From: Cephalotus follicularis
Lineage: Eukaryota > Streptophyta > Magnoliopsida > Oxalidales > Cephalotaceae
Reading direction: 5' to 3'
Assembly (NCBI GenBank): GCA_001972305.1
Contig: BDDD01000061.1
Location: 432,502-496,501 of the forward strand
Length of the DNA: 64,000 bases
Shown: piece after piece, positions 36,959-47,897 of the stretch
How the letters are laid out: each line of letters opens with the position of its first letter
Numbering within the stretch: the first letter of the stretch is position 1
Made by a program: the position numbers and the translations under genes
Notes under the pieces: generated by a model
The model's database searches: none
Told to the model about the DNA's origin: nothing
Seen by the model: only the letters and a program-made list of their open reading frames with translations

Positions 36959-38346
36959 TTTAAGCAGAGTCTGTATATATCTAGCAACATATGAAAGAGG
37001 AAACATAAAAGAGAGAAATTTAGCATAAAATTCCATTTAATGTTATTACCATAATCCTTAGTCTTTTGTGATTACGGCTCCTCCCACTATTCTAATCGTA
37101 TTCCACCCACACCCCAATGTGGAATTCGGGAAGCCTCTTGCTTCCTAGTGGGGATCGGAATCTATCCAGAATATCATAGTCCCAGCTTTAGCTGTCCAAA
37201 CCATAATATCTAAATAAGTAGGTACGAGTACCAATTTACAATTCGGGCTCCTCCCTCAAAATGTAAGATCCGATACAATACATTCGGCCTCCCGGCCCAT
37301 ATGGTCCCAGCTTTAGCTGTGCAAACCATATGATCCTGGTATAAGTCATAAACCCACAATCCTCAAAGAAATTGACTTGTTTTGAAACACCCACACATGT
37401 CCATGTCCTGATGCCAAAACAAAGTCATTTCCTTCCAGTGTACCTCACACTGAAATTGAATAGAAATGGTCATACAGGAAACCTCAGTTTTAGCTGGTGC
37501 CATCCCCAATATGTTCACACCATTCAACGATGATAATGGAAGGCCAACGATAGGGCAGCCATATGCCCCACCGTTTATGGACTTATTATTTATATGTTTT
37601 GGAGGAATTTGGTCTCATCAATTTTATGAAATTATCAATGCCATTATTAGATAATTTAATTATCTTCCAATCCCTTTGGAACGGCTTAGCATGCTTGGAC
37701 GTGTTTAGATTGTTTGCAAAAAGAAAAAAATCCATCTCATGCATCCTAAAATTGGCCTGACTTGGGACATAAAACTATAAATGATCACGTGAGCCAACGT
37801 GACCACTTGGTCTCCTAGGTGTAATAATTTAATTAACTCTATTACATTTCGCTACCACGCATACATGGTCTGCAATTGGTCTTGTATTTTTCTTTGATCC
37901 CCTCTTCAAGCTTGATTGGTCTCCTTTCTTCCATTTACATCCATTGTACAATTAAAAGAAAAGAAATACAATCGAAGGAGAAGAGAATTACATTCCCTAT
38001 AAAGTAAAGGACAAGAAAATAAACGGCGCGCGCAGGTAGCCTTATTACAAACCGAATGAATTCCATTAAATGTAATAAAGAATTTAAATCATCCACAAAA
38101 GAAACCATAATACTAGGTCTAGTCCTAAGCCTACCAGCATGCATAAGAAATTCAAAAATATAGCCATATATATAATTGAATTAACACGTAAAAATTTAAT
38201 GTTCAATGGCTTGTCGATTTCACCAAAAACTGAAAAATTGCAACTCCCACTAAATCTAGGATTAGAATAAAATTGGCCAATGAAGGGAAACCAACCACAA
38301 AGCCATTAGACATCAAATAAAGGTTTGATTGATGTTAATTGGGTCA
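36959..38346 (-). other. C1 untranslated leader
   Basis: About 1.4 kb between the primer-binding site and gag, without a plausible gene. It shares blocks with C2's leader, so a long leader is a feature of this copia family. Frames at 37466-37760 and 37935-38144 have no known domain. Confidence 0.7.
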
Positions 38347-38357
38347 CTCTGATACCA
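38347..38357 (-). other. C1 primer-binding site
   Basis: TGGTATCAGAG on the - strand, one base beyond the LTR end (GGTTCCCAAAAA). Confidence 0.9.
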
Positions 38358-38358
38358 C

Positions 38359-40663
38359 TTTTTGGGAACCTATGGCACATAGGGCAGCGGAAGCATTCTA
38401 TTTGAATTTTCGGCCTTAGGATGATTAACTTTAATTCTAACTGAATAGTTAATTCCCAAGTAATGGGAAGACCCTAAAACCTATTATCAAAGAGTTCCAA
38501 ATAATGTCCAAGATCACTAATTAAACATTCAATCAAAAGCATCACCAAGCACAAAGAAACTTAAAATCATAAATATAAAAGAAGGAGGAAAAAATGTTAC
38601 CAACGTGACGAACTCCTTCAAGTCAAGCTCCCTCTACTCTTTAATCCAAAACTAATAGCTTCAAGACATTCCTTTTACCACGGTAAGGAGAAGAAGATGG
38701 AGAGGTTTTGTGTTTAACCTAGACTAAATCAATTTATATAAAGATCCATTGTAATATACAAATGAATCTCCACCTAAATTAACTAAAAAGTGAAAAAAAT
38801 AGTTGATATATAATCTCCCTTTTATAGTAGACAAAATGGCGCCTTCACTTTTTGCAAAGTAAAAAGCACGGCCATACTAGAGAGATGGGAGAGAGAGCAA
38901 CATGTGAGAGGGAGAGATTGCAAGAGAGATTCACATTTTGCCATGCATGCATATATATATATATATATCTATTAAACCCAAGCCTTGATTAGTAAGTTAA
39001 GGCTTACTTATTCATTTTGTCCTTTAGCATTTAGTGCCATCAAGACACCGCTCAAATACATTATTACCTCACATGTCTTCATTCCATTCATACTTACACG
39101 CCACCACAATTTATAATCACATGGGCGGCCACAATTCTACTTCAATTTAAGTCATTGTCGTGTAAGTTACAAAGTGAAGAAACAAGTTGACAAAGTCAAC
39201 TTATGTGAGTAACTTTTAGGCATTATTTGGGCCTCCCAATATATAGGAATATTGAGCCCAAAAATAAGCCAGATGGTCCATTCCCTATGGCCCAAATTCG
39301 GCCAAGACATGGGATTAAATCCCTAGCCCAAAGTTAACCCAATGCTCTATTTTTACAATAAGATCCCAAAACACTTAATGTAAATTTATATCAACCCTTT
39401 GCTTGGAATATTTTATCGTGGTACTGCATGGACCCGAATCTAGTAAATAAAATAGTCACTAGCAAAGTAACATCTCCTTGATGTCAACCTTTTACTAAAT
39501 GACATGTTTCCCTACACGTCAACAAGTTCAAAATCAGGCAGGACCCGAAAGCCTATTGATCTCTAGTATGATGATAAATTCTCAGATCATCCCGTTTGTC
39601 TGGTACGACTATTCTAATAGTCACCGACTATTAAAATAGCCCCGGTGTGATCTCCAGTCACCCCCCGGATCCGTGTATTACCACGTCTATCAATCAGGGA
39701 CCGAATAGTCAGTCACTTTATCCAGTCATCGGCATATGTGTAGTGTTTCCCTCGTCATACTTATCGCCGATCAACGGTCTAGGGTTTGGATGAATGTCAC
39801 CCCTAGATTTAGCCATGATACTAAATATCTATGATCGCACTGAGACTATGATAGACCTCCCATCGAAACTACCCCATCTCCGGTCCATCTATAACCTGAT
39901 TAGGATTTTAAGTCTACAACGTACACAGATAAATAGAGCTGGTCACCCTCAGCCCGGGTGTGACGATTCCTTGTTGCGCACTCGCTCATACATCTCAATG
40001 CAGCTTTCACAAGACCCAAAGACAACCCTTTTTCCAGCACGTAGCTAGTGCTGGGGAAGGCAAAAATCAATGTCAAGCAATCACCACACAATGCATGCTA
40101 GCCGCTCAGTTCAAAGGAGACAACGCAGGCTTGGACCTACTAGTCACCATAGACTATACACTACCGAGACCATAGGAGTCCCTATTGACATGGGTATTGA
40201 CTATCCAAATAGGGATCCTATTGGTGGGTCAGTTCAGCATCATGCATCCGTGCACGCACCCCACATTAGCTTTAGGATAATACCGAATGGTCCATGAGAA
40301 GATCCATCCTCCCTCCCTAGGAGCAAGCATAATATGGCAAGTCTTTACCACGGTTCAACAATGACCCAAAGAAAGTGAACCTATGACTTGGAACAGTTTA
40401 GTCATAGGGAATAAGGATCTCATTCTCATGGCCTCCTTGGCAAGATATCCAACTATTTGATGTGACAGGGCTATATATGCCATACAGTTAATTAAAATTA
40501 ATTATTTTGTTCCTTTTGGAAGGTTGGGATGAGCCATATAATCATGCCAATATAAAATAAATTTGCACATAGAACATAAATGGAATACAGAACTGTATAA
40601 ATCAAGAGTGTATAAATACAAGCACCATACCACGTGGCTTGTTGGGAGACCCCTAATCTAACA
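38359..40663 (-). repeat. C1 5' LTR
   Basis: The partner of 9051-11350, at 2305 bp. It holds an expanded AT run at 38948-38968, where the other LTR has only a short one, and both conserved hairpins (near 39605-39640, and 40034-40054). Confidence 0.92.
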
Positions 40664-41252
40664 CCGAGGAACCTTGTCTGCCTAACGCGTTTTGCCTATC
40701 CCATCTCGAATCCTCTGTCTGTAATGTCTGGAGTGCGTACTCCGCTCCTCCTTAAGCAGGGAAGACCGAGGACGAATATATATATATATATATATATATA
40801 TTGTCAAGATGGTTATGGTTTTGCATTCATCTCTCATGACACACACGCCTACCACACTTATGCACCCTTGCATGCATAGTAGTTCCTACACAACCAGTGG
40901 TTGCTTACCCATTCTCAGTAATGGGTCAGATACAGGTGAAGCTTCGCAACAAGCAGAGGACTTGCGTAGCCGAGTAAGTCTTCTCCTCCAAAGCAATCCG
41001 ACGACCGAATTTTATAAAAGTGTATTGGTAAATCATGAAATGACCTGCCGGGTTGTGGCAGAGCTATTTGGACAATATTGTATTTTTAATGGGTTTTTAT
41101 CCACGTAACTTATGGTTTTAATTAGATTAATCCGCATGCATTACTCCTAGTAAATATTTTATTTCTGCTGTTAGAATAATGATAAATACAAATTGCACGA
41201 TTTCTAATGTGTCAAGCCTTGGGGGTTAACCCTCGAGGTTTTGGGCGTTATA
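40664..41252 (+). repeat. LTR D, right half
   Basis: Non-coding sequence from C1's end to a gypsy-style LTR terminus, TTTTGGGCGTTATA (one change from a normal ...TTACA end). It includes a TA run (40776-40801). The block CAATATTG through AGTAAATATT to the terminus resembles the 3' ends of chromodomain-element LTRs. I infer that this is the rest of 7983-9050. Confidence 0.45.
40776..40801. repeat. TA microsatellite
   Basis: About 13 perfect TA units in LTR D. Confidence 0.95.
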
Positions 41253-41274
41253 GATGGCCTATGGAAGAGCTTAG

Positions 41275-41600
41275 AGGCTGAAGGAAGAGCTCTGAGGTCA
41301 AGGCAGATCTTGGGAAAATAATGACAGACCTCAGACGTTAAAGCAGACCTCGGGAAATTAAAGGCTGACCTTAGACGTCAAGGCAGACCTCTGTTGCAGA
41401 CCTCACAAGTGAAGGCAGAGCTCGGGTAGTTGAAGGCAGAGCTCGGGTAGTTGAAGGCAGACCTTTGAAGATAAGGCATACCTCGGTGCTAGAGGTCAGA
41501 GGTAGAGGTCAAAGCTAGTTAGACATCAAAGGTTGAAGACAGACCTCGGAGGTAGAGGTCAGAGGTAGAGATCAGAGCTAGTCAGACATCAACGGTTAAG
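41275..41600 (+). repeat. Irregular tandem array built on GCAGACCTCGG
   Basis: About a dozen imperfect 20-30-bp units contain (A/G)GCAGA(C/G)CTCGGG. An exact repeat of GGCAGAGCTCGGGTAGTTGA occurs near 41412-41456, and a longer duplicated block (AGGTAGAGGTCAGAGGTAGAG) near 41490-41580. No coding potential. It may be the 5' part of the copia-type LTR that follows. Confidence 0.75.
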
Positions 41601-41634
41601 GAATGAAGACTAAATAAGCAATACAAACTCTCTA

Positions 41635-41728
41635 CTAAGCTCCAAAGATGAAATGTCAAACGCTTTACTAAGCGCCAGAGATGAAATGTCAAATGCTTTA
41701 CTAAGCACTAGAGATGAAATGTCAAACA
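41635..41728 (+). repeat. 33-bp tandem repeat, three units
   Basis: Three units of CTAAGC..CAGAGATGAAATGTCAAA.GCTTTA with few differences. Confidence 0.88.
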
Positions 41729-41739
41729 GACGAAGCTTT

Positions 41740-42787
41740 ACACGGGAAGACTGAAAATAAGGCGTAACGGTAACATAGCAACGGATCCGTCAAATCTTAT
41801 CGACGCTGAATCAATGGCAAAACTTTCCAAAACATCCTTAAGTCGTCAACGCCAAAAGTTGCTCAACTCAAACAAAAGCTAAAGACGTTAACGTGTAACA
41901 AGAAAGGTGTCAACACCGAGGACATTTGCGTCAACGCCATTCGTAATCGCCAACACTAATAACACGAAAATTGGACAGAAGTAAAATGCGTTAACGCGAA
42001 GAGCGAATGGAGTTAACGCACAGAACATAATCGTCAACGTCATCCGTAATCATTGACGCCCAAACAAGTCAGACAAACATGACAGCTAGTTTTGAGCACG
42101 CTCCAAAAAGCAAATCATACCCATACTGCCTACAACTTTTTGCAACAGAAAAATTGAGGCTTCAAGTATAAATAGAAGACCCATTTGAAGCTGGAAAACG
42201 TCTTTTTCCAAAAGCCAAAAAAAACTCTCAGATTCACAAGAATTCAATCTTTCATACTCAATATTTCAAAAAGGTCTATTTTCATTTGCAAACTTTATAG
42301 AGCTGTATTTTGTGAATTACAATTTGCAAAATTAAACCATGTAGAGGTTATCCTTTGTAATTATAAACTATTTCTCAATTCAGTAAGGAAAATTGTAAAG
42401 GGTTAGTCATACCCTAAAGTGAGAGAGTAAGAATTCTAGGTAGAATTACTCACAAGAGATTGAGGTCAATCACTGAATTTGTAAGGTGTTTTATTTGCTC
42501 CCGGAACCCAAATCAAGTGTACTAGATGGTGTCCAGTGGAAACTCAAGGTGGACCTTGAGAAAAGTAGATGTAGGTAAGAGTTTGGCCGAACCACTCTAA
42601 ATTGTGTTTGCGAAATCTTCTAACCCTTGCTCTCCTATTTACTGCATATTGTGTTTATTCAATTGTCTGTGCTTTATTAAATTGCATTGTTAGTTGTTGT
42701 GCCTAATTCAAAAAAGTTTTAATTTTGCCTAAGAACCCAATTCACCCCCCCTCTTGGGTTGCCCTATTGGACCTTCATGTTCAAACA
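41740..42787 (+). repeat. Copia-type LTR S3 (SIRE/Maximus-like), 3' part with start of primer site
   Basis: The TATA box at 42167 is followed by the same leader block as S1 (GGTCAATCACTGAATT, AGTGGAAACTCAAGGTGGA, GCCGAACCACTCTAAA). It ends CACCCCCCTCTTGGGTTGCC...TTCAAACA, then AGTGGT, the first bases of a TGGTATC primer site, before another LTR cuts in. Upstream (41850-42070) lie repeated CGTCAACGCC and GTTAACGC words, including the palindrome GCGTTAACGC at 41988-41997. The true start is not clear; the arrays at 41275-41728 may belong to it. Confidence 0.65.
42167..42175 (+). promoter_or_regulatory. TATA box of LTR S3
   Basis: TATAAATAG, at the same place relative to the leader block as in S1. 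Confidence 0.6.
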
Positions 42788-42797
42788 AGTGGTGGAT

Positions 42798-43282
42798 TGT
42801 TGGAAATCGCACCTTAAACGTTATTTTGAGACTTATTGTTTTTACTTTTGGACTTAATTTAAATCCCATCGTATAAATAATTAAGCATATTTAAGGATGT
42901 ATTCTATTGTCCTTCATGTGAATAATAAGAGTAAACTTAATTTCATTGAAGTTGGAGTCATTTGGTGTAAGTTCATTAAGCTTGAAGTGGATATCAAATG
43001 ATGATTTGTTGTTTGAAAAAACTATGTTCCTTAAATCCCACATTGGAAAGGAACAAGATTATTTAATGCTTTATAAGTGTTAGTGGAATAGTCTTCTTCA
43101 CCTGTGGAATAAAAAGAAACGTGCCCATGCTCACACTGGGTTTGTTTCGGATACGAGCTACGAGCCCATATTTTTGGATTATATTAAGACCTACATTATG
43201 AAGTATGTTACACATTTTCAAATGCCTAAGTAACTATAAATATAGGACAATCTGATAGTCACCATGACTAGCACAAGCAAAT

Positions 43283-43283
<1 letters not shown>
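42798..43283 (+). repeat. Copia-type LTR fragment L, 5' part
   Basis: It begins TGTTGGAAATCGCACC and contains AAATCCCACATTGGAAAGG, a common plant LTR U3 block, and a TATA box (TATAAATATA, 43235-43244). It ends where the CA microsatellite starts. The start cuts S3 just after the first bases of its primer site. No gene is visible. Confidence 0.55.

Positions 43284-43340
<57 letters not shown>
43284..43340. repeat. CA/TA compound microsatellite
   Basis: An AC run (about 43284-43326) passes into an AT run up to 43340, directly before the T element LTR. Confidence 0.95.
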
Positions 43341-43342
43341 CC

Positions 43343-43898
43343 TGATATGGGAAAATTCTGCTTTAAAGCATGATGACACGTGTTCCCAAGAGAGAATGAC
43401 AGGTGTCTTTCCAAGGCATGGGCACGTGGCCAGGAGTTACAAGTTTAATCCATTATTACGCCACTATCCCCGGGCGTTGCCAGCCCACGACTAGAAACGT
43501 ACACGACACCACTTCCTAAAGGGAAAGTACCACCAAATCCGACGGAGAACAGGGGAAATACCCGGGCTCCTAGAGCATTTTCCTTAGGGGCAACCATCAA
43601 CTCCTATTTATACGCTCAACGGTTACATTGGAGGTCTATAAATACTAAATCCAACGACTTCAACCAGGTCAGCCATTTTAGCATTCTAAAGAACCCTGTT
43701 TTCTCTGTGCATCTACTAACTTGAGCGTCGAAGTATCGTCGGGAGAACAACCTCCTAGACCTTCTACCCCTGTTTGTTCTACTTGTGCAGGGATCCTCAA
43801 CCATCAAACACCTTTCTAGGATATATTCAAGCATTTCCCTAAAAAAATCAAAGCCCTCCATGTAGGGTACTGTTGAGGGAAGGATTTTTACGTCAACA
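43343..43898 (+). repeat. T element 5' LTR, 556 bp
   Basis: From TGATATGGGAAAATTC to TTTTTACGTCAACA, two bases before the primer site. The TATA box is at 43637-43645. The start is inferred from the TG next to the microsatellite, since the partner LTR is not in the window. Confidence 0.65.
43637..43645 (+). promoter_or_regulatory. TATA box of T LTR
   Basis: TATAAATAC, about 255 bp before the LTR end. Confidence 0.55.
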
Positions 43899-43900
43899 GT

Positions 43901-43918
43901 TGGCGCCGTCTGTGGGAA
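43901..43918 (+). other. T element primer-binding site
   Basis: TGGCGCCGTCTGTGGGAA, the TGGCGCC-type site typical of Tat/Athila elements. Confidence 0.85.
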
Positions 43919-43943
43919 ACACAGCAAAAATCCATCAACAATC

Positions 43944-45450
43944 ATGCCTCCAAGAAAGAACAACAATCATTCCATGGCCGGTGGAAGCCAACCTGCTGCT
44001 GGGAATGACCCAGCCCAAACCAGTCAAGTCGCAGCCACTACCGAACAAGCTCCCATTACTGGGAAGCAGTTTAATCAGTTGATCCAAGGAGTAGAGCGCC
44101 TCGCCGATTTGTTTATTACCAGTTTAGCCAGCCAACACCAGGCCGGACCTGCTCTGCCAGTGGTTCAAGGAGGATCTGGCCCTAGCAGGCCAGTGGTAGA
44201 GATGGGTCACCCCCAAGGTGCCAGGCAAAACCCGCTAAGGGGAGACGGACTTCCCCCAAGGCGGTCAGGGAGTAATAATCCCCTGGGGAGAAGACCTGAG
44301 ATCAATGCGTCTCAAAGGGCAGAGTCCTCAACTGCCCAGGATCAGCCCAACGATCCTAGAAGAGTGCATCCTAGGCACCAGGCCATGGAAATGGATCCCC
44401 AAGGGGAAGCCCGGGGTGCAGAGGATGTGCAAGTACGGTCTAATGCCCCACGCAGAGCAGCGACTATCCAGGGAAGCAGGGCAGATCGCCTGGCTACACT
44501 GGTCGGGGGGTCACGTGTTTTTAGCAGGCCTAGAAACATTGAAGACATGGAGCAAGCAATAAACAGAAGTCTTGCCAAGGTGGAGAGAAGGCTCCAAGGA
44601 GCCGAGAAGCCAAAGGGATATCTCTCAGAGGTGCGCAACCTTAGCGCCCACCCCTTTACACCCGAGATCATGACGGAGCGTATCCCCAGAGGATTCCGGC
44701 TCCCTAGCCTTGATAAATATGATGGGACCATGAATCCTATCCAACATGTGCGCACCTATTTTCATACCATGTTGGTGCACCAGGCCTTAGAGGCCACACT
44801 ATGCCGAGGATTTCTCAGCCACGTTGAATGGAGCTGCCCAGTCGTGGTTCTCTACCCTATCTCAGAGGTCAGTTAAGGACTTTGACCAGCTTACGGAGCT
44901 GTTTGTCACCAAATTCCTCAATGGCACTACGCAGAGGAGGAACTCTACCCACCTGATCAATGTGGTGCAGGGGAGAGATGAGTCACTGAGGAACTACCTC
45001 ATCAGGTTCAACAAGAAGCCTCTCACAGTGAAAGATCTAGAGCCGTCCTTTGCCGTGGCAGCATTAAACAGTGGCTTGAGGAACAACTCGTCCTTCACCT
45101 TCTCCCTTTTGAAGAAACCCGCGGTGGACATGGAAGACCTGCTAAGGATAGCAGAAAAGTATGTCAATGTCGAGGAAGAAATGGCAGCCAGGAAACAAAA
45201 AATACCCTGGTCGGGCCATCAGGAGGAGAAAGGGGAGCATTCACGAAATGCTCCCAGGAAGAAGGAGAAGAGGAAAGAGAGGTCCAACCTGCCAAAGGAT
45301 GACCTCAGGCACAAGCCCTCGAGGAGGAGTGACTCACCAGGGAGAGGGGCGCCTATCCCATCCTACAACAACTTTACCCCCCTCCTATACACTCACACCA
45401 GAATACTTGTCATGGAGTAGGACAAGGTCCCCATCCAATGGCCCGAGAAG
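43944..45450 (+). pseudogene. T element gag
   Basis: Starts at MPPRKNNNHSMAGG, 26 bp after the primer site. A Gln/Pro/Arg-rich N-terminus leads to the conserved Tat capsid region: HPFTPEIMTERIPRGFRLPS, LDKYDGTMNPIQHVRTYF, then, after a one-base insertion near 44811 that shifts the frame, NGAAQSWFSTL, LTELFVTKFLNG and SLRNYLIRFNKK. A TAG at 45418-45420 interrupts it before the KYCWYHHDHGHDTEEC zinc motif, which lies in the next segment. Gag would build the particle that houses reverse transcription. Confidence 0.88.
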
Positions 45451-46161
45451 ATGAGGTCCCCAGCAGAGAAGAGGGACAGAGAAAAATATTGCTGGTATCA
45501 TCATGACCATGGACATGATACCGAGGAGTGCAGACAGTTGAAGAATCAGATTGAAGACCTAATTCGTAAGGGGCACTTGCGTAAGTATGTGGACAGAGAT
45601 GCTCCCCAAGGAAGAAGGGAGCAAAGAAGAGAAGAGGATCCTCGACAACAAGAGGAGTCGCAGCAACAGCAACCCAGGGGTGTCATCCACACCATCTCTA
45701 GGGGGGTCGCTTCTGGTGGCGACCACAAGAATGCTAGAAAAGCCTATGGAAAGCAATCTCTTGCAGTGCAACAAGTTCATCACAGCAAAAGGCTGAGAAC
45801 AGGTGGACATGAGGAGGTAATATCCTTATCGGAGGTGGACTATGAGGGAGTACGTGTTCCTCATGATGATCCAGTGGTGGTAACTCTTCAAGTGGCACAT
45901 TTCACTATGAAGAGGATTCTTGTTGATAGCGGGAGCTTGGCCGATATCCTGTACAAGCACGCCTTTGATCAGCTAAGGATACCGACCGACCAGCTGAAGC
46001 CCGTGAAGACCCCACTGGTTGGCTTTGTAGGAGAGATGGTCCATCCTTTGGGATCCATCGAACTATCCGTGGTTGCAGGCACGGCCCCACGTCAGACCCA
46101 GGTAGAGATGACATTCCTAGTAGTGGACACACCAAGCCCATACAATGCCATAATTAGGTGA
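45451..46161 (+). pseudogene. T element zinc motif and protease
   Basis: A 236-residue frame with the Tat-type zinc motif CWYHHDHGHDTEEC near residue 14, a Gln/Arg-rich linker, then aspartic protease: ILVDSGSLADILY (active-site Asp-Ser-Gly near residue 152) and the closing VVDTPSPYNAII. The TGA at 46159 follows where the family has I-I-G-R-P-G. The same frame continues after the stop (NLMEAIVSTRHLLMKFPT) to about 46365. Confidence 0.88.
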
Positions 46162-47875
46162 CCAGGATTGAACTTAATGGAGGCTATAGTGTCCACAAGA
46201 CACTTACTGATGAAATTCCCTACAAGGTTTGGCGTGGGGGAAGCCAGAGGAGATCAACAGGAGGCAAGGCAGTGCTACAAGACTGCCATACTAGAGAAAG
46301 GGAAGGACAAGGCACTTCCTATTGCAAATGTGGAGCTCAGAGGAGACGTGGAACGAGCGTCCATAGCCTGTTGAAGATGTTATCCAAGTGCCCCTAGCAG
46401 AGGGCAACACTAAAAGAGTCTTCCAAGTTGGCTCACAACTTGGAGAGGTGGAGAAGGGGGAATTAATAACATTCCTCCAAAACAACAAAGACGTGTTTGC
46501 CTGGTCAGCAGAGGAGGTCCCTGGGATCAGCCCGAACGTAATGGTCCACAAGCTAAGTGTGGATCCAATGAGGCCTCCGACAAGGCAGAAGAAGAGGAAC
46601 TTTGCACCTGAGAGGCAGCAAGCAATAGCCGAGGAGGTGAGCAAGCTACTGCAAGCAGGCTTCATAAGGGAAGTGCATTATTCAGACTGGCTGGCGAACC
46701 CAGTCCTAGTGAAAAAAGCAAAATGCAAGTGGAGGATGTGTATCGACTTCACAGACCTTAACAAAGCTTGTCCCAAGGATCACTTCCCTCTCCCAAAGAT
46801 AGATCAGTTAGTGGATGCGACCTCGGGCTATAGAATGTTAAGCTTCTTGGATGCCTACTCGGGATACAATCAAATCCCCATGTACGGGCCCGACGAGAAC
46901 AAGACAGCTTTTATCATGGACCGGGGGATGTATTGTTACAAGGTCATGCCCTTTGGACTCAAGAATGCAGGGGCCACCTACCAACGACTGATGAACAAAA
47001 TATTTGAGTCACAAATTGGGAGAAACATGGAGGTCTATATCGACGACATGCTCGTCAAAACCCCATCCAGAAGGCCCCACATCAAAGACTTGGAGGAAAC
47101 ATTTGAGGTACTGAGAAAGTACAACATGAAGCTCAACCCCTCCAAGTGTACTTTTGGGGTCACCTCTGGCAAGTTCCTCGGATTCATGGTCTCCAGCAGA
47201 GGAACAGAGGCAAATCCAGAGAAGATCTCAGCAATTCAGAGTATGGGGCCCCCTCAAACCATCAAGGATGTTCAAAGGCTGAATGGAAAGATAGTAGCCC
47301 TGAGCAGGTTTGTTTCAATGTCTACGGAGAAGTGCCTCCCATTCTGTAAGGTGCTCAGGGATCCCAAGGGATTTTCCTGGTCAGACAAGTGTCAGGCAGC
47401 CTTTGACAAGTTGAAGGAATACCTGTCTTCCCCTCCTCTGATATCAAAACCAAAGGACGGGGAAGACTTGTATTTGTACCTTGCAGCCACCTCGAGCATA
47501 GTGAGTGCAGTGCTAGTCAAGGAGGAGGAGAAAGCTCAAAAGCCAGTGTACTATGTGAGCAAGGCTTTGAATGACGCTGAGGGGAGGTACCCAAAGGTGG
47601 AAAAGTTTGCCTATGCTCTGATCATAGCGGCCAGGAAACTGAGGCCATATTTTTAAGCCCATACAATCAAGGTTCTGAGTGACAAACCACTCAAACAAGT
47701 TCTTGCGAAGCCTGACACCTCAGGAAGATTAATTAAGTGGTCAGTCAAGCTAAGTCAATATGATATGAAGTTTGAAGCCAGACCGGCCATCAAGTCACAG
47801 GTCTTGGCTGACCTTGCTGGAGATAATACACCTACGGAGTGTACGGAGGAGAACCCCTCTGAGAACGAGAGGGGG
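46162..47875 (+). pseudogene. T element reverse transcriptase and first RNase H
   Basis: After a frame change near 46365 a 422-residue frame (46388-47656) encodes reverse transcriptase: WRMCIDFTDLNKACPKDHFPLP, FLDAYSGYNQI, KVMPFGLKNAGATYQRLM and the catalytic YIDD at residues 217-220, all intact. The first RNase H follows (LYLAATSSIVSAVLV, KPVYYVSKAL). A TAA at 47654 replaces the Gln in YFQAHTI. The frame continues through SDKPLKQVL and ADLAGDNTP to the GGGGG duplication of G3. The first Asp of this RNase H seems replaced by Ala, as is usual in Tat elements with a second RNase H. Confidence 0.9.
47871..47875. other. Target-site duplication of G3, left copy
   Basis: GGGGG, matching GGGGG at 51070-51074. 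Joining the flanks reads ENERGLWKLSMDGSS in frame. Low-complexity sequence, so slightly less certain than the other duplications. Confidence 0.75.
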
Positions 47876-47897
47876 TGTGACACACAGATCCCGAATC

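Larger units (their letters stand above)
9051..40663 (-). mobile_element. Ty1/copia element C1, complete ends, split by gypsy element G1
   Basis: A copia element on the - strand: 5' LTR (40663 to 38359), primer-binding site, a long leader of about 1.4 kb, gag, protease, integrase, reverse transcriptase, RNase H and 3' LTR (11350 to 9051). G1 (12027-33559) interrupts it inside pol. Without G1, C1 is about 10.1 kb. Its LTRs are about 2300 and 2305 bp and differ by roughly 5-7% in the segments I compared by eye. No clean target duplication is seen: GGAAC ends the left flank (9046-9050) and recurs at 40668-40672 after four extra bases. Confidence 0.9.

Noticed and set aside
44342-44755. 137-codon - strand frame opposite T gag
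   Set aside because: It mirrors a well-supported gag domain on the + strand; no independent evidence.
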